A stretch of 64,000 bases of DNA from Streptomyces fungicidicus (GTDB lineage Bacteria; Actinomycetota; Actinomycetes; Streptomycetales; Streptomycetaceae), in assembly GCF_003665435.1 (NCBI RefSeq), contig NZ_CP023407.1, forward strand, positions 806,001-870,000, written 5' to 3'. The notes below the pieces were generated by a model. It did not search any database. It was not told the DNA's origin and was given only the letters and a program-made list of their open reading frames with translations. Below, one piece after another: positions 45,594 to 56,673 of this stretch. Within the stretch, counting starts at the first letter, position 1, and the number at the start of each line of letters is the position of its first letter. The translations under genes were made by a program, and so were the position numbers.

Positions 45594-47927
45594 GTGAAAC
45601 GTCCCGCCCGCGTCAGGGCGTTGTTCGCGCTCGCCGTGATCGCCGTATCCGTGTTCATCGCCGTCACCGTGCCGGTCCGTCTGGGTCTCGACCTGCGGGG
45701 CGGCACCCAGATCGTGCTGGAGACCCGCTCCACCGAAACCCTCGACGCCGACGCCGAGGCCACCGACCGCACCCTGGAGGTCCTGCGCGGCCGTATCGAC
45801 GCGCTCGGTGTCGCCGAACCGGGCATCGTCCGCTCCGGCGACAACCGGATCATCGTCGAGCTGCCGGGCCTGCAGGACCCGCGGCAGGCCGCCGAGGTCC
45901 TGGGCCGCACCGCACAGCTCTCCGTGCACCCGGTGCTCGGCCCCGGCGCCCAGTCGGACAAGGAGCTGCCCGAGGGCGAGCGCGTCCTGGCCGACGAGGA
46001 GGGCGAGGCGCTGCACCTGGGGAAGGCCTCGCTCACGGGCCAGGACGTGAAGGGCGCCGAGGCGCTCTTCGACCAGCAGGGCGGCGCCGGCTGGCACGTC
46101 ACCGTGGACTTCCGGGACAGCAAGGGCTGGGCCGGGCTGACCGGCGAGGCCGCCTGCCATCCGGCGGGCGATCCGCAGCGCCGGGTCGCGATCGTGCTGG
46201 ACAACAAGATCATCTCCTCGCCGCAGGTCGACCCGTCCGTCGCCTGTGGCGCGGGCATCACCGGAGGGTCCACCCAGATCACCGGCTCCTTCACCAACGA
46301 GGAGGCCAAGGAGCTCGCGCTGCTCGTGCACGGCGGCGCCCTGCCGGTGCCGGTCGAGACGGTGGAGCAGCGGACCGTGGGCCCGACGCTGGGCGCCGAG
46401 GCCATCGAGGCCAGTGCCTGGGCCGCCGTCGTCGGCACCGCCCTGACCGCGGTCTTCATCATCGTGGTCTACCGGCTCATGGGTGTGCTGGCCACGCTGG
46501 CCCTGCTCTGCTACGGCCTCATCTCCTACGCCGGTCTGGCGGCCCTGGGCGCGACCCTGACCCTGCCCGGTCTCGCCGGCTTCGTGCTGGCCATCGGCAT
46601 GGCCGTGGACGCCAACGTGCTGGTCTTCGAACGGGCCCGGGAGGAGTACGGCGCCCGCAACCGGCCCAGCAGCCGCTCGGCGCTCACCGCCGGGTTCAAG
46701 GGCGCCTTCAGCGCCATCGCGGACTCCAACGTCACCACGCTGATCGCGGCGGCGCTGCTGTTCGTGCTCGCCTCCGGTCCGGTGAAGGGCTTCGGTGTCA
46801 CCCTGGGCATCGGTGTCATCGCCTCCATGATCAGCGCCCTGGTGATCACCCGGGTGCTCGCGGAGTTCGCGGTGGCCCGCCGCTGGGTGCACCGCCGTCC
46901 CCGGACGACCGGTCTGGCCTCCATCGGCCGGGTCCGCACCTACCTGACCCGCCGCGACCCGCAGCTGATGCGCCGTCCGCGGCGCTGGCTGGCGGTGTCC
47001 GCCGTCGTGCTCGTCGTCGCCGGCGCGGGCATCGTGGTGCGCGGGTTGAACTTCGGCGTGGAGTTCACCGGCGGCCGTCTGATCGAGTACTCCACCAGCG
47101 ACGCCGTGGACCCGGACCGGGCCCGTGAGGCGCTGGCGGACGCGGGGTTCCCGCAGGCCGTGGTGCAGTCCTCCGGGGAGAACCGGCTGACGGTGCGCAC
47201 CGAGGAGCTGACCAACGCGCAAGCGGTGGAGGTGGCCGACGCCGTCGCCGGGGTCGGCGGCGGTGCGGAGAAGGTGCGCGACGAGCTGATCGGCCCGAGC
47301 CTCGGCGACGAGCTCCGGCGCAACGCGCTGATCGCGCTCGGTCTGGCGCTCGGCGCGCAGCTGCTGTACCTGGCCTTCCGGTTCCGCTGGATGTTCGGCG
47401 CCGGCGCGGTGAGCGCGCTGGCCCACGACGTGGTCATCCTCACCGGCATCTTCGCCTGGCTGGGGAAGCCGATCGACGGGGTGTTCCTGGCCGCGCTGCT
47501 CACCGTGATCGGTTATTCGGTGAACGACTCCGTGGTGGTCTTCGACCGGATCCGCGAGCTGTGGCGGAAGGACGGCAAGGCGCCGCTGGCGCAGGTCACC
47601 AACCGGGCGATCCTGCAGACGGTGCCGCGCACGGTCAACACCGGTATTGGTGTGATCTTCATTCTGGCCGCGCTGGCCGTGCTGGGCGGTGACTCGCTCA
47701 CCGACTTCGCGCTCGCCCTGCTGATCGGCATGCTCGTGGGCACGTACTCGTCGGTCCTGACCGCCTCGCCGCTCGCCGTCGAGCTCGACGCGCGCTCGGG
47801 CGGGGGCAGGGGCGGGGGCAGGGGCGGCCGGGGCCGCGGCCGGGGCCGGGGCTCCGCCGGGCGGACGAAGACCGCCGCCGCGGAGGACCGTCCGGACCGG
47901 GCCGGGGCGGCCACGCGGGCCCGGTGA
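45594..47927 (+). CDS. secDF: Fused SecD-SecF protein-export membrane protein
   Basis: A 777-residue fusion. The SecD half (about 1-450) has DLRGGTQIVL, the P1 region and a six-helix block with GMAVDANVLVFER; the SecF half (about 465-745) has GLNFGVEFTGG and NDSVVVFDR. SecDF uses the proton gradient to help pull proteins out through SecYEG. Streptomyces usually also has separate secD and secF, so this is probably a second copy, like SCO6160 (from memory). GTG at 45594 has GGAGG five bases upstream. The last 45 residues are a Gly/Arg repeat tail. Confidence 0.92.
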   Translation: MKRPARVRALFALAVIAVSVFIAVTVPVRLGLDLRGGTQIVLETRSTETLDADAEATDRTLEVLRGRIDALGVAEPGIVRSGDNRIIVELPGLQDPRQAAEVLGRTAQLSVHPVLGPGAQSDKELPEGERVLADEEGEALHLGKASLTGQDVKGAEALFDQQGGAGWHVTVDFRDSKGWAGLTGEAACHPAGDPQRRVAIVLDNKIISSPQVDPSVACGAGITGGSTQITGSFTNEEAKELALLVHGGALPVPVETVEQRTVGPTLGAEAIEASAWAAVVGTALTAVFIIVVYRLMGVLATLALLCYGLISYAGLAALGATLTLPGLAGFVLAIGMAVDANVLVFERAREEYGARNRPSSRSALTAGFKGAFSAIADSNVTTLIAAALLFVLASGPVKGFGVTLGIGVIASMISALVITRVLAEFAVARRWVHRRPRTTGLASIGRVRTYLTRRDPQLMRRPRRWLAVSAVVLVVAGAGIVVRGLNFGVEFTGGRLIEYSTSDAVDPDRAREALADAGFPQAVVQSSGENRLTVRTEELTNAQAVEVADAVAGVGGGAEKVRDELIGPSLGDELRRNALIALGLALGAQLLYLAFRFRWMFGAGAVSALAHDVVILTGIFAWLGKPIDGVFLAALLTVIGYSVNDSVVVFDRIRELWRKDGKAPLAQVTNRAILQTVPRTVNTGIGVIFILAALAVLGGDSLTDFALALLIGMLVGTYSSVLTASPLAVELDARSGGGRGGGRGGRGRGRGRGSAGRTKTAAAEDRPDRAGAATRAR

Positions 47928-47933
47928 GTGCGT

Positions 47934-47971
47934 GCGGGGTGGGTGCCGTCTCCGGACGGCACCCACCCCGC
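47934..47971. terminator. Bidirectional hairpin terminator
   Basis: A perfect 17-bp stem (47934-47950 with 47955-47971) and a TCCG loop lie between convergent secDF and the ABC exporter. Confidence 0.8.
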
Positions 47972-47986
47972 GGGGATCCCGTGGTC

Positions 47987-49873
47987 CTACACCGCCGCCG
48001 CGGACTCCCCCGCCTGCTGCTCGAACTGGGTGCGGTACAGCTCGGCGTAGCGGCCGTCCGCGGCGAGCAGTTCCTCGTGGGTGCCGCGTTCCACGATCCG
48101 GCCGGCCTCGACCACCAGGATGAGGTCGGCGGCGCGGACGGTGGACAGCCGGTGGGCGATCACGATCGCCGTCCTGCCCTCCAGCGCCTCCGTGAGCGCC
48201 TCCTGCACGGCCGCCTCGGAGGTGTTGTCCAGGTGGGCGGTGGCCTCGTCGAGGATGACGACGCGCTGGCGGGCGAGCAGCAGCCGGGCGATCGTCATGC
48301 GCTGGCGCTCCCCGCCGGAGAGCCGGTAGCCGCGCTCGCCGACCACCGTGTCGAGGCCGTCGGGCAGCGACGTCACGAGGGTGTCGAGGCGGGCCCGGCG
48401 CAGCGCGTCCCACAGGTCGGCGTCGGCCGCGTCCGGGCGGGCCAGCAGCAGGTTGGCGCGGACCGTGTCGTGGAAGAGGTGACCGTCCTGGGTGACCATG
48501 CCCAGGGTGGCCCGCAGCGACGCCGCGGCCAGGTCCCGGACGTCGACGCCGCCCACGCGCACGGCGCCGGCGTCGACGTCGTACAGGCGCGGCAGCAGCT
48601 GGGCGATGGTCGACTTGCCCGCTCCCGAGGAGCCCACGAGGGCGACTGTCCTGCCCGGCTCGGCGCGGAAGGAGACGCCGTGCAGGACCTCGTCGCCGCC
48701 GCGCTGGTCGAGGGTGGCGACCTCCTCCAGGGACGCCAGGGAGACCTTGTCGGCCGACGGGTAGCCGAAGCGGACGTCGTCGAACTCGACGGAGACCGGA
48801 CCGTCGGGCACCTCGCGCGCGTCCGGCCTCTCCCGGATCAGCGGCTCGAGGTCCAGCACCTCGAAGACCCGCTCGAAGCTGACCAGCGCGCTCATCACCT
48901 CCACCCGGGCGCCGGCGAGCGAGGTGAGCGGCGCGTACAGCCGGGTCAGCAGCAGCGCCAGGGCCACCACCGCGCCGGGCTCCAGGGTGCCGGCGAGGGC
49001 GAGCCGCCCACCGAGGCCGTAGACGAGGGCCAGGGCGAGGGCGGAGACGAGGGTCAGCGCGGTGACGAACACCGTCTGCGCCGTGGCCGTACGGATGCCG
49101 ATGTCCCGCACGCGGCGGGCGCGCAGCGCGAACTCCAGCGACTCCTCCTCGGGGCGTCCGAACAGCTTCACCAGGGTGGCGCCCGGTGCGGAGAACCGCT
49201 CCGTCATCCGGGTGCCCATGGCCGCGTTCAGGGCGGCGGCCTCGCGCTGCATCCCGGCCATCCGGCGGCCCATGCGCCGGGCCGGGACCACGAACACGGG
49301 CAGCAGCGCCAGGGCGAGCAGGGTGATCTGCCAGGACAGGGTGAGCATCACGGCGAGGGCGAGCACCAGGGTGACCAGGCTGCCGACCACGGTCGACAGG
49401 GTGTTGCTGAAGGCGCGCTGCGCGCCGATGACGTCGTTGTTGAGACGGGAGACGAGCGCTCCCGTACGGGTGCGTGTGAAGAACGCGACGGGCATCCGCT
49501 GCACATGGTCGAAGACCGCGGTCCGCAGGTCGAGGATGAGTTCCTCGCCGAGCGCCGCCGACAGTCTGCGGCCGAGTACGCCGAGGGCCGCCTCCACGAC
49601 CGCGATCACGGCGATGAGCAGGGCCAGGCGGACCACCCGGCCCCCGTCGCCGCCGGAGACGATGGCGTCCATCACGCGCCCGGCGAGTACGGGGGTCGCG
49701 ACGGCGAGCGCCGCGGTGGCCGTGCCGAGGAGCACGAAGAGGGTGAGACGGCGGCGGTGGGGGCGGGCGAAGGCGCCCACGCGGCGCAGCGTCTCCCTGG
49801 TGAGGGGACGGTGTTGGTCCTCGGCGGTCATGACGCTGCGCAGCTGTGTCCACGCTGTGGTCTCCATGCTCAT
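47987..49873 (-). CDS. ABC exporter (MDR/lipid-type half-transporter)
   Basis: A 628-residue half-transporter with a six-helix domain (about 35-330) and a nucleotide-binding domain with Walker A GSSGAGKST, signature LSGGERQRMTIARL, Walker B VVILDEATAHLD and AHRLS. ATG at 49873 lacks a Shine-Dalgarno sequence but lies 7 bases after a TAnnnT -10 element, so the mRNA is likely leaderless. A MerR/SoxR-type operator in its promoter (49881-49911) suggests induction by a redox-active or toxic compound. The exported compound is unknown. It converges on secDF. Confidence 0.9.
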   Translation of the reverse strand: MSMETTAWTQLRSVMTAEDQHRPLTRETLRRVGAFARPHRRRLTLFVLLGTATAALAVATPVLAGRVMDAIVSGGDGGRVVRLALLIAVIAVVEAALGVLGRRLSAALGEELILDLRTAVFDHVQRMPVAFFTRTRTGALVSRLNNDVIGAQRAFSNTLSTVVGSLVTLVLALAVMLTLSWQITLLALALLPVFVVPARRMGRRMAGMQREAAALNAAMGTRMTERFSAPGATLVKLFGRPEEESLEFALRARRVRDIGIRTATAQTVFVTALTLVSALALALVYGLGGRLALAGTLEPGAVVALALLLTRLYAPLTSLAGARVEVMSALVSFERVFEVLDLEPLIRERPDAREVPDGPVSVEFDDVRFGYPSADKVSLASLEEVATLDQRGGDEVLHGVSFRAEPGRTVALVGSSGAGKSTIAQLLPRLYDVDAGAVRVGGVDVRDLAAASLRATLGMVTQDGHLFHDTVRANLLLARPDAADADLWDALRRARLDTLVTSLPDGLDTVVGERGYRLSGGERQRMTIARLLLARQRVVILDEATAHLDNTSEAAVQEALTEALEGRTAIVIAHRLSTVRAADLILVVEAGRIVERGTHEELLAADGRYAELYRTQFEQQAGESAAAV

Positions 49874-49880
49874 GCAGGAG

Positions 49881-49911
49881 AACGTAGGACCTCGACCATG
49901 ATTGAGGTCAA
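49881..49911 (-). promoter_or_regulatory. MerR/SoxR-type promoter of the ABC exporter
   Basis: Leftward: TTGACC (49911-49906), a 19-base spacer, TACGTT (49886-49881), then seven bases to the ATG. The spacer region holds GACCTCAA-TCATGG-TCGAGGTC, an inverted repeat with 7 of 8 arm bases matched. A 19-base spacer and such repeats are characteristic of MerR-family, notably SoxR-type, control. Confidence 0.7.
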
Positions 49912-50929
49912 GGAGGCCCCCGCCCCGCCACCCGGCCGTCGGCGGACGTCCGCGCCGGGGCCATCCGCCGTTGGCGCCGGGCGCGCAGGATCGGTGGTCG
50001 TGACGGGGACGATCCGCCGGATCCTGTGCGTGCTGCCGCTGCTGCTGGTCACCGTGGTCGCGGTGCGGCACCGGTCGGTGCTGGCCGAGGGCTTCGCCCA
50101 GCTGGCGACCGCCCGGTGGCCCTGGCTGCTGGCCGCGGCGGGCGCGACGTGTCTGACCTGGGTGGCCGCCGCGTGCACCCGGCAGGGCGCGGTCCCCGAG
50201 CGGCTGCCCGGGCGGCGGCTGCTGGCCACGCAGTTCGCGGCGGGCGCGGCGAACCACCTGCTGCCGACGGGGCTGGGCGCGAGCGCGGTCAATCTGCGGT
50301 TCATGACGGTGTGCGGGCTGTCGCCAGCCCGCTCCTCGGCCGCCCTGGCGCTGTATCTGCTGGCGGAGTCCGTCGGCCGGGTGGGGCTGCTGGCGGCGCT
50401 GCTCGTCGCGTTCCCCGGCGCGCTGGACCCCGGCTCGCTGCTGCCCGACGGGGCGTTCGGTCCGCTGCTGCTGGTGGCCGTCGCCGTGCCGGTCCTCGCG
50501 GCGGGCGTGCTGGCGTGTGTACGGCGGCTGCGGGCGGCGGTGTGCTCGTTCCTGCGCACCGCGCTGGGCGAGGCGCGGTCGGTGCACGCGCTGCCCTCCC
50601 GGGCGCTGGCGCTGTGGGGCGGTGCGCTGGCCTTCCCCGCGCTGCAGGCGACCGCGCTGGTCCTGGTGGGTGTGGCGTTCGGGCTGCCGGTGCCGCCGGC
50701 GCACATGGCGGTGGCGTATCTGGCGGCGACGGTCGCGGTGGCGCTGGTGCCGACTCCGGGCGGGCTCGGCTCGGTGGAGGCGGCGCTGGTCGTGGCGCTG
50801 GTGACGGTGGGCGGGGCCGCGGCGGCCGCCACGGCGGTGGTCCTGGTGTTCCGGGTCATCACGGTGTGGCTGCCGCTGCTGCCGGGGGCGCTGACCCTGG
50901 GCGCGCTGGTGCGGCTGAAGGTGATCTGA
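49898..50929 (+). CDS. LPG-synthase-like integral membrane protein (UPF0104)
   Basis: A hydrophobic protein of about 343 residues with seven or eight helices and the family features GAANHLLPTGLGASAVNLRF and PTPGGLGSVEAALVVAL. This corresponds to the flippase-like membrane half of lysylphosphatidylglycerol synthases without the catalytic domain. The start is uncertain: ATG at 49898 lies inside the exporter's promoter region, and GTG at 49994 or 50000 would remove only a polar Pro/Arg tail. Substrate unknown. Confidence 0.75.
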   Translation: MIEVKEAPAPPPGRRRTSAPGPSAVGAGRAGSVVVTGTIRRILCVLPLLLVTVVAVRHRSVLAEGFAQLATARWPWLLAAAGATCLTWVAAACTRQGAVPERLPGRRLLATQFAAGAANHLLPTGLGASAVNLRFMTVCGLSPARSSAALALYLLAESVGRVGLLAALLVAFPGALDPGSLLPDGAFGPLLLVAVAVPVLAAGVLACVRRLRAAVCSFLRTALGEARSVHALPSRALALWGGALAFPALQATALVLVGVAFGLPVPPAHMAVAYLAATVAVALVPTPGGLGSVEAALVVALVTVGGAAAAATAVVLVFRVITVWLPLLPGALTLGALVRLKVI

Positions 50930-51108
50930 CCCGGGCGACGGGCGGGCCGGTACGAACTCCCCGCGGAATACGGCAGGATGAGCGCTCGCGCCGACCGCAG
51001 GTCAGGGGCGGTCGGCACGACGTACATCCCGTGGAAACCGAGCAGGTGACGATACGTGACACGATTTCACATACGGCCGTGGGCCAGGGCGTTCGCCGGA
51101 GGTGAGCG

Positions 51109-52206
51109 GTGACCCGCGCGCTCACCGGGCAGGACCTGCTGTACGCCGGCATCGCGGTGGCGGCCGGACTGCTGGCGGCGTTCCTGCTGCGGGCCCTGCT
51201 GCGCTGGCTGGGCCGGCACGCCGACCGCACCCGCTGGCGCGGCGACGACGTCCTGGTGGACGCGCTGCGCATGATCGCGCCGTGGGCGGCGATCGCCGGC
51301 GGCGCGGCCTCCGCGGCGGCTGCGCTGCCGCTGACCCGGACCGTGCAGCACAACGTCAACCAGGTGCTGACGCTGCTGGTCATCTTCGCCGCGACCATCT
51401 CGGCGGCACGGGTGGTGGCGGGGCTGGTGCGGTCGGTCACCCAGTCCCGGTCGGGTGTCGCCGGGTCGGCCACCATCTTCATGAACATCACCCGGATCCT
51501 GGTCCTCGCGATCGGCTTCCTGGTGGGCCTGCAGACGCTGGGCATCTCGATCGCCCCGCTGCTCACCGCCCTGGGCGTCGGCGGTCTCGCGGTCGCGCTG
51601 GCGCTGCAGGACACGCTCGCCAACCTGTTCGCGGGCATCCACATCCTCGCCTCCAAGACCGTGCAGCCCGGTGACTACATCCGGCTGAGCAGCGGCGAGG
51701 AGGGCTACGTGGAGGACATCAACTGGCGTCAGACGACCGTCCGCGCGCTCTCCAACAACCTGGTGGTCATCCCCAACGGGCAGCTCGCCAAGACGAACAT
51801 GACCAACTTCATGCGCCCCGAGCAGAAGCTGACGATCCTGGTGCAGGCCGGGGTGTCGTACGACAGCGACCTGGAGCAGGTGGAGCGGGTCACGACGGAG
51901 GTCGTCGCCGAGGTGATGACGGGGATCACCGGCGCCGTGCCGGAGCACGAGCCCGCGGTGCGTTTCCACACCTTCGGGGACTCCCGCATCGGCTTCACGG
52001 TGATCCTGGGCGTCGGCGAGTTCAGCGACCAGTACCGGATCAAGCACGAGTTCATCAAGCGCCTGCACCGGCGCTACCGCGAGGAGGGCATCCGCATCCC
52101 CTCGCCGGCGCGGACGGTGGCGCTCCAGCAGGGCGCGGTGGTGCTCCCGCAGCAGCGCACGGCGGAACCCGGGGCGGAGGACATGACCGCCACCCGGCCG
52201 ATCTGA
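51109..52206 (+). CDS. MscS-type mechanosensitive channel
   Basis: A 365-residue protein with four helices and the MscS pore and beta domain: helix 3 LTALGVGGLAVALALQDTLANLFAG (about 146-170), then PGDYIRLSSGEEGYVEDINWRQT and VVIPN. It opens under membrane tension to release solutes after osmotic downshock. GTG at 51109 has GGAGG with six bases spacing. A hairpin terminator follows. Confidence 0.92.
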   Translation: MTRALTGQDLLYAGIAVAAGLLAAFLLRALLRWLGRHADRTRWRGDDVLVDALRMIAPWAAIAGGAASAAAALPLTRTVQHNVNQVLTLLVIFAATISAARVVAGLVRSVTQSRSGVAGSATIFMNITRILVLAIGFLVGLQTLGISIAPLLTALGVGGLAVALALQDTLANLFAGIHILASKTVQPGDYIRLSSGEEGYVEDINWRQTTVRALSNNLVVIPNGQLAKTNMTNFMRPEQKLTILVQAGVSYDSDLEQVERVTTEVVAEVMTGITGAVPEHEPAVRFHTFGDSRIGFTVILGVGEFSDQYRIKHEFIKRLHRRYREEGIRIPSPARTVALQQGAVVLPQQRTAEPGAEDMTATRPI

Positions 52207-52223
52207 GCACACCGCCCGGGTGA

Positions 52224-54572
<2,349 letters not shown>

Positions 54573-54590
54573 CGCCTCGGGACCCCGTGT

Positions 54591-54626
54591 TCCGCCCCGG
54601 CCGGCGATGCGCCCGGCCGGGGCGGA
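54591..54626 (+). terminator. Hairpin terminator of icd
   Basis: A 14-bp perfect stem (54591-54604 with 54613-54626) and 8-base loop stand 18 bases after the icd stop codon. Confidence 0.7.
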
Positions 54627-54739
54627 GCCGTGTCGGCGTCCGGGGAGGGGCACGGAGGGCCTCGGTCCGTGGGCGTTGTCAGTGCCGTATGGCACCTTGA
54701 TCGTGCCCGACCCACTGACGACGCTTCCGGAGCAGCCGT

Positions 54740-55537
54740 ATGACCGACGTCCCGCCGTCCTTCGAGTTCCTTCCCGGCGACGCGGACTCGCCCGTGATCC
54801 TCCATGTTCCGCACTCCGCGCGGGAGATACCGGCCGATGTGCGGCCTGGGATCGTGCTGGACGACGCCGGGCTGGAGCGGGAGCTGGACCACATCACGGA
54901 CTCGCACACCGCGGCGGTCGCCGAGGCGGCGGCCGGGGCGGCCGGGGTCGCGCCGTGGCGGTTCGTGAACCGGCTCTCCCGTCTGGTCGTCGATCCCGAG
55001 CGGTTCCCGGACGAGCGGGAGGAGATGCTGGCGGTCGGCATGGGCGCGGTCTACACCCGGACCACGCACAAGGACAAGCTGCGGCCCGACGGCTTCGACC
55101 CGGGACCGCTGGTCGAGCGGTACTTCCGTCCGTACGCGGAGGCGATGACGGAGGCGGTCTCCGAGCGGCTCGCGGCGACCGGGCGGGCGGTGATCATCGA
55201 CGTGCACTCGTATCCGAGCGCGCCGCTGCCCTACGAACTGCACGGGGACGGGCCGCGGCCGGAGGTGTGCCTGGGCACCGACTCCTTCCACACCCCGCCC
55301 GCGCTGCTCGACGCCGCCCGCGAGGCGTTCGCGGCGTGCGGGGAGACGGGGCTGGACAGCCCGTTCGCCGGGACGTACGTGCCGCTGGAGTTCTACGGGA
55401 AGCGGGCGGAGGTGTCCGCGCTGATGGTGGAGATCCGCCGGGACACGTACATGTCCGAACCGGGCGGCCCCGCCGGGCCCGGGCTGCCCCGGCTCGCGTC
55501 GGCACTCGCCGCGCTGATCGACGCCGTCTCCCGCTGA
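54740..55537 (+). CDS. N-formylglutamate amidohydrolase-like protein
   Basis: A 265-residue protein with the family signatures VPHSAREIP near residue 24, FVNRLSRLVVDPERF near 75, IIDVHSYPSAPLPYE near 150 and VEIRRDTYM near 235, including zinc-ligand His/Glu candidates. It should hydrolyse N-formylglutamate or a related N-acyl amino acid. No other histidine-degradation gene lies here, so the role may differ. ATG at 54740 has GGAG about eight bases upstream. Confidence 0.85.
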   Translation: MTDVPPSFEFLPGDADSPVILHVPHSAREIPADVRPGIVLDDAGLERELDHITDSHTAAVAEAAAGAAGVAPWRFVNRLSRLVVDPERFPDEREEMLAVGMGAVYTRTTHKDKLRPDGFDPGPLVERYFRPYAEAMTEAVSERLAATGRAVIIDVHSYPSAPLPYELHGDGPRPEVCLGTDSFHTPPALLDAAREAFAACGETGLDSPFAGTYVPLEFYGKRAEVSALMVEIRRDTYMSEPGGPAGPGLPRLASALAALIDAVSR

Positions 55538-55562
55538 CCCCGCCGCCGGGCCGGAGGGGTCA
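55535..55562. terminator. Hairpin formed by both convergent stop codons
   Basis: TGACCCC (55535-55541) pairs with GGGGTCA (55556-55562). The TGA of the amidohydrolase gene and the complement of the TGA of the leftward gene are the first bases of each arm. Confidence 0.55.
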
Positions 55563-56042
55563 GGTGCGGAGCCACTCCGTGACGACCACGTCCGCGCCGG
55601 TGTGCAGGCGCAGGGCGAAGGGGCCCGACGGCGGGGTGTCCGCGGTGAAGCGGCCCATGTCGTCGGTGGTGAGGGTGGCGGCCGGCTGCGGTCCGCCGAG
55701 CACCTCGACGCGGGCCGGCCCGGGCGGCAGCACCTGGCCCATCAGCCCCTGCGAGGTCACCTCGACGTCCAGCGTCACCTCACCGGCCTCGAAGGTGAGC
55801 ATGCGCGGCGGGTCCGCCGCCCCCCGCACCGGGATGGCGTCCACCAGCGAGTCGAAGGTCAGCTCGGCCACCCGGGCGTCGAGGTCGTGCAGCGCGTAGG
55901 CGTCGACGGCGATCTGCAGCAGGGCCGGCGGCAGCGGGTCCAGCACGGCGGCCGCCTGCCGCAGTTCCTCCTCCAGCAGCCCGGTGTCGAAGTCCCCTTC
56001 GTCGTAGGTCTCTTCGCCGTTCATGTCGTCCATGTCGCTCAC
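55560..56042 (-). CDS. Acidic partner protein of the adjacent sigma factor
   Basis: A 160-residue protein without a recognised family. The N-terminal 35 residues are very acidic; a helical segment follows (LPPALLQIAVDAYALHDLDARVAELTFDSL, about 42-72), then a beta-rich region (about 80-160) resembling a carboxypeptidase-regulatory-like or Ig-type fold. GTG at 56042 overlaps the sigma gene's stop (GTGA), so translation is coupled. Stoichiometric coupling to a sigma factor suggests an anti-sigma or co-factor role. Confidence 0.65.
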   Translation of the reverse strand: MSDMDDMNGEETYDEGDFDTGLLEEELRQAAAVLDPLPPALLQIAVDAYALHDLDARVAELTFDSLVDAIPVRGAADPPRMLTFEAGEVTLDVEVTSQGLMGQVLPPGPARVEVLGGPQPAATLTTDDMGRFTADTPPSGPFALRLHTGADVVVTEWLRT

Positions 56043-56614
56043 GTGGTCCCCCGTGCCTCGAGCCGGGCCCGCAGCCGGCGCAGACAGCGCTGGCGCAGCG
56101 GCCCGATGCTGCCCACCGCGATGTCGAGCGCGGCGGACACCTCCTGATAACTGGGTGGCGGCGAGGCGATCAGGACACGCAGCAACTGCCTGCACCGCTC
56201 GCCCAGTTCCTCGAACTCCTGCCACAGCCGCCGCACGCGTTCGCTCTGCGCGGCCGCCTCCTCCGCCTCCAGCAGCGACTGCTCCGGCGTCCCGTCCTCG
56301 CTGACCCGGTCCAGCAGCTGCGGATCGTCGGTCAGCATCAGCCTGCGCGCGTTCCTGTGCACCTTCAGGCACTCGTGCCGCGCGGTGCTGGCCAGCCAGG
56401 AGCCCGCCTTGTCGGGCTCCCGGATCCGCCCCAGGTGCTGGGCGAAGCGGAACCACACCGTCTGGTAGACCTCGTGCGCGTCGGCGTCGGAGAGCCGGTG
56501 GGCGCGCACCACGGACCACACCAGCGGGCCCAGGCCCTCCACGATCGCCTTCCAGGCCGCCGCGTCACCGCCGACAGCGGACCGGACCAACGCGCCGACT
56601 TCCCTACGCTCCAC
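56039..56614 (-). CDS. ECF-like RNA polymerase sigma factor
   Basis: A 191-residue sigma factor. Region 2 spans about 28-90 (LVWSVVRAHRLSDADAHEVYQTVWFRFAQHL, then GSWLASTARHECLKVHR), and region 4 spans about 135-185 (SYQEVSAALDIAVGSIGPLRQRCLRRLR). Region 3 is replaced by an acidic linker, as in ECF factors. GTG at 56614 has a GAGGGG tract upstream; ATG 72 bases earlier is less likely. It lies downstream of the S8 protease gene by 59 bases and is coupled to the acidic partner gene. Confidence 0.82.
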   Translation of the reverse strand: MERREVGALVRSAVGGDAAAWKAIVEGLGPLVWSVVRAHRLSDADAHEVYQTVWFRFAQHLGRIREPDKAGSWLASTARHECLKVHRNARRLMLTDDPQLLDRVSEDGTPEQSLLEAEEAAAQSERVRRLWQEFEELGERCRQLLRVLIASPPPSYQEVSAALDIAVGSIGPLRQRCLRRLRARLEARGTT

Positions 56615-56673
56615 GGTCCCACCCCTCGTGTACGGCACGACATCGTACGCCGCGGAGGGGATGACTCCGGCCC

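Noticed and set aside
45417..49853. A very long leftward opening of 1478 codons
   Set aside because: It runs antisense through secDF and the ABC exporter in the frame opposite GC-rich codons, is Arg/Gly/Pro-rich and has no family features. It is a by-product of GC-rich third positions.
47924..49897. Long N-terminal extension of the LPG-synthase-like protein
   Set aside because: It runs antisense through the ABC exporter and has no membrane or family features before about 49898.
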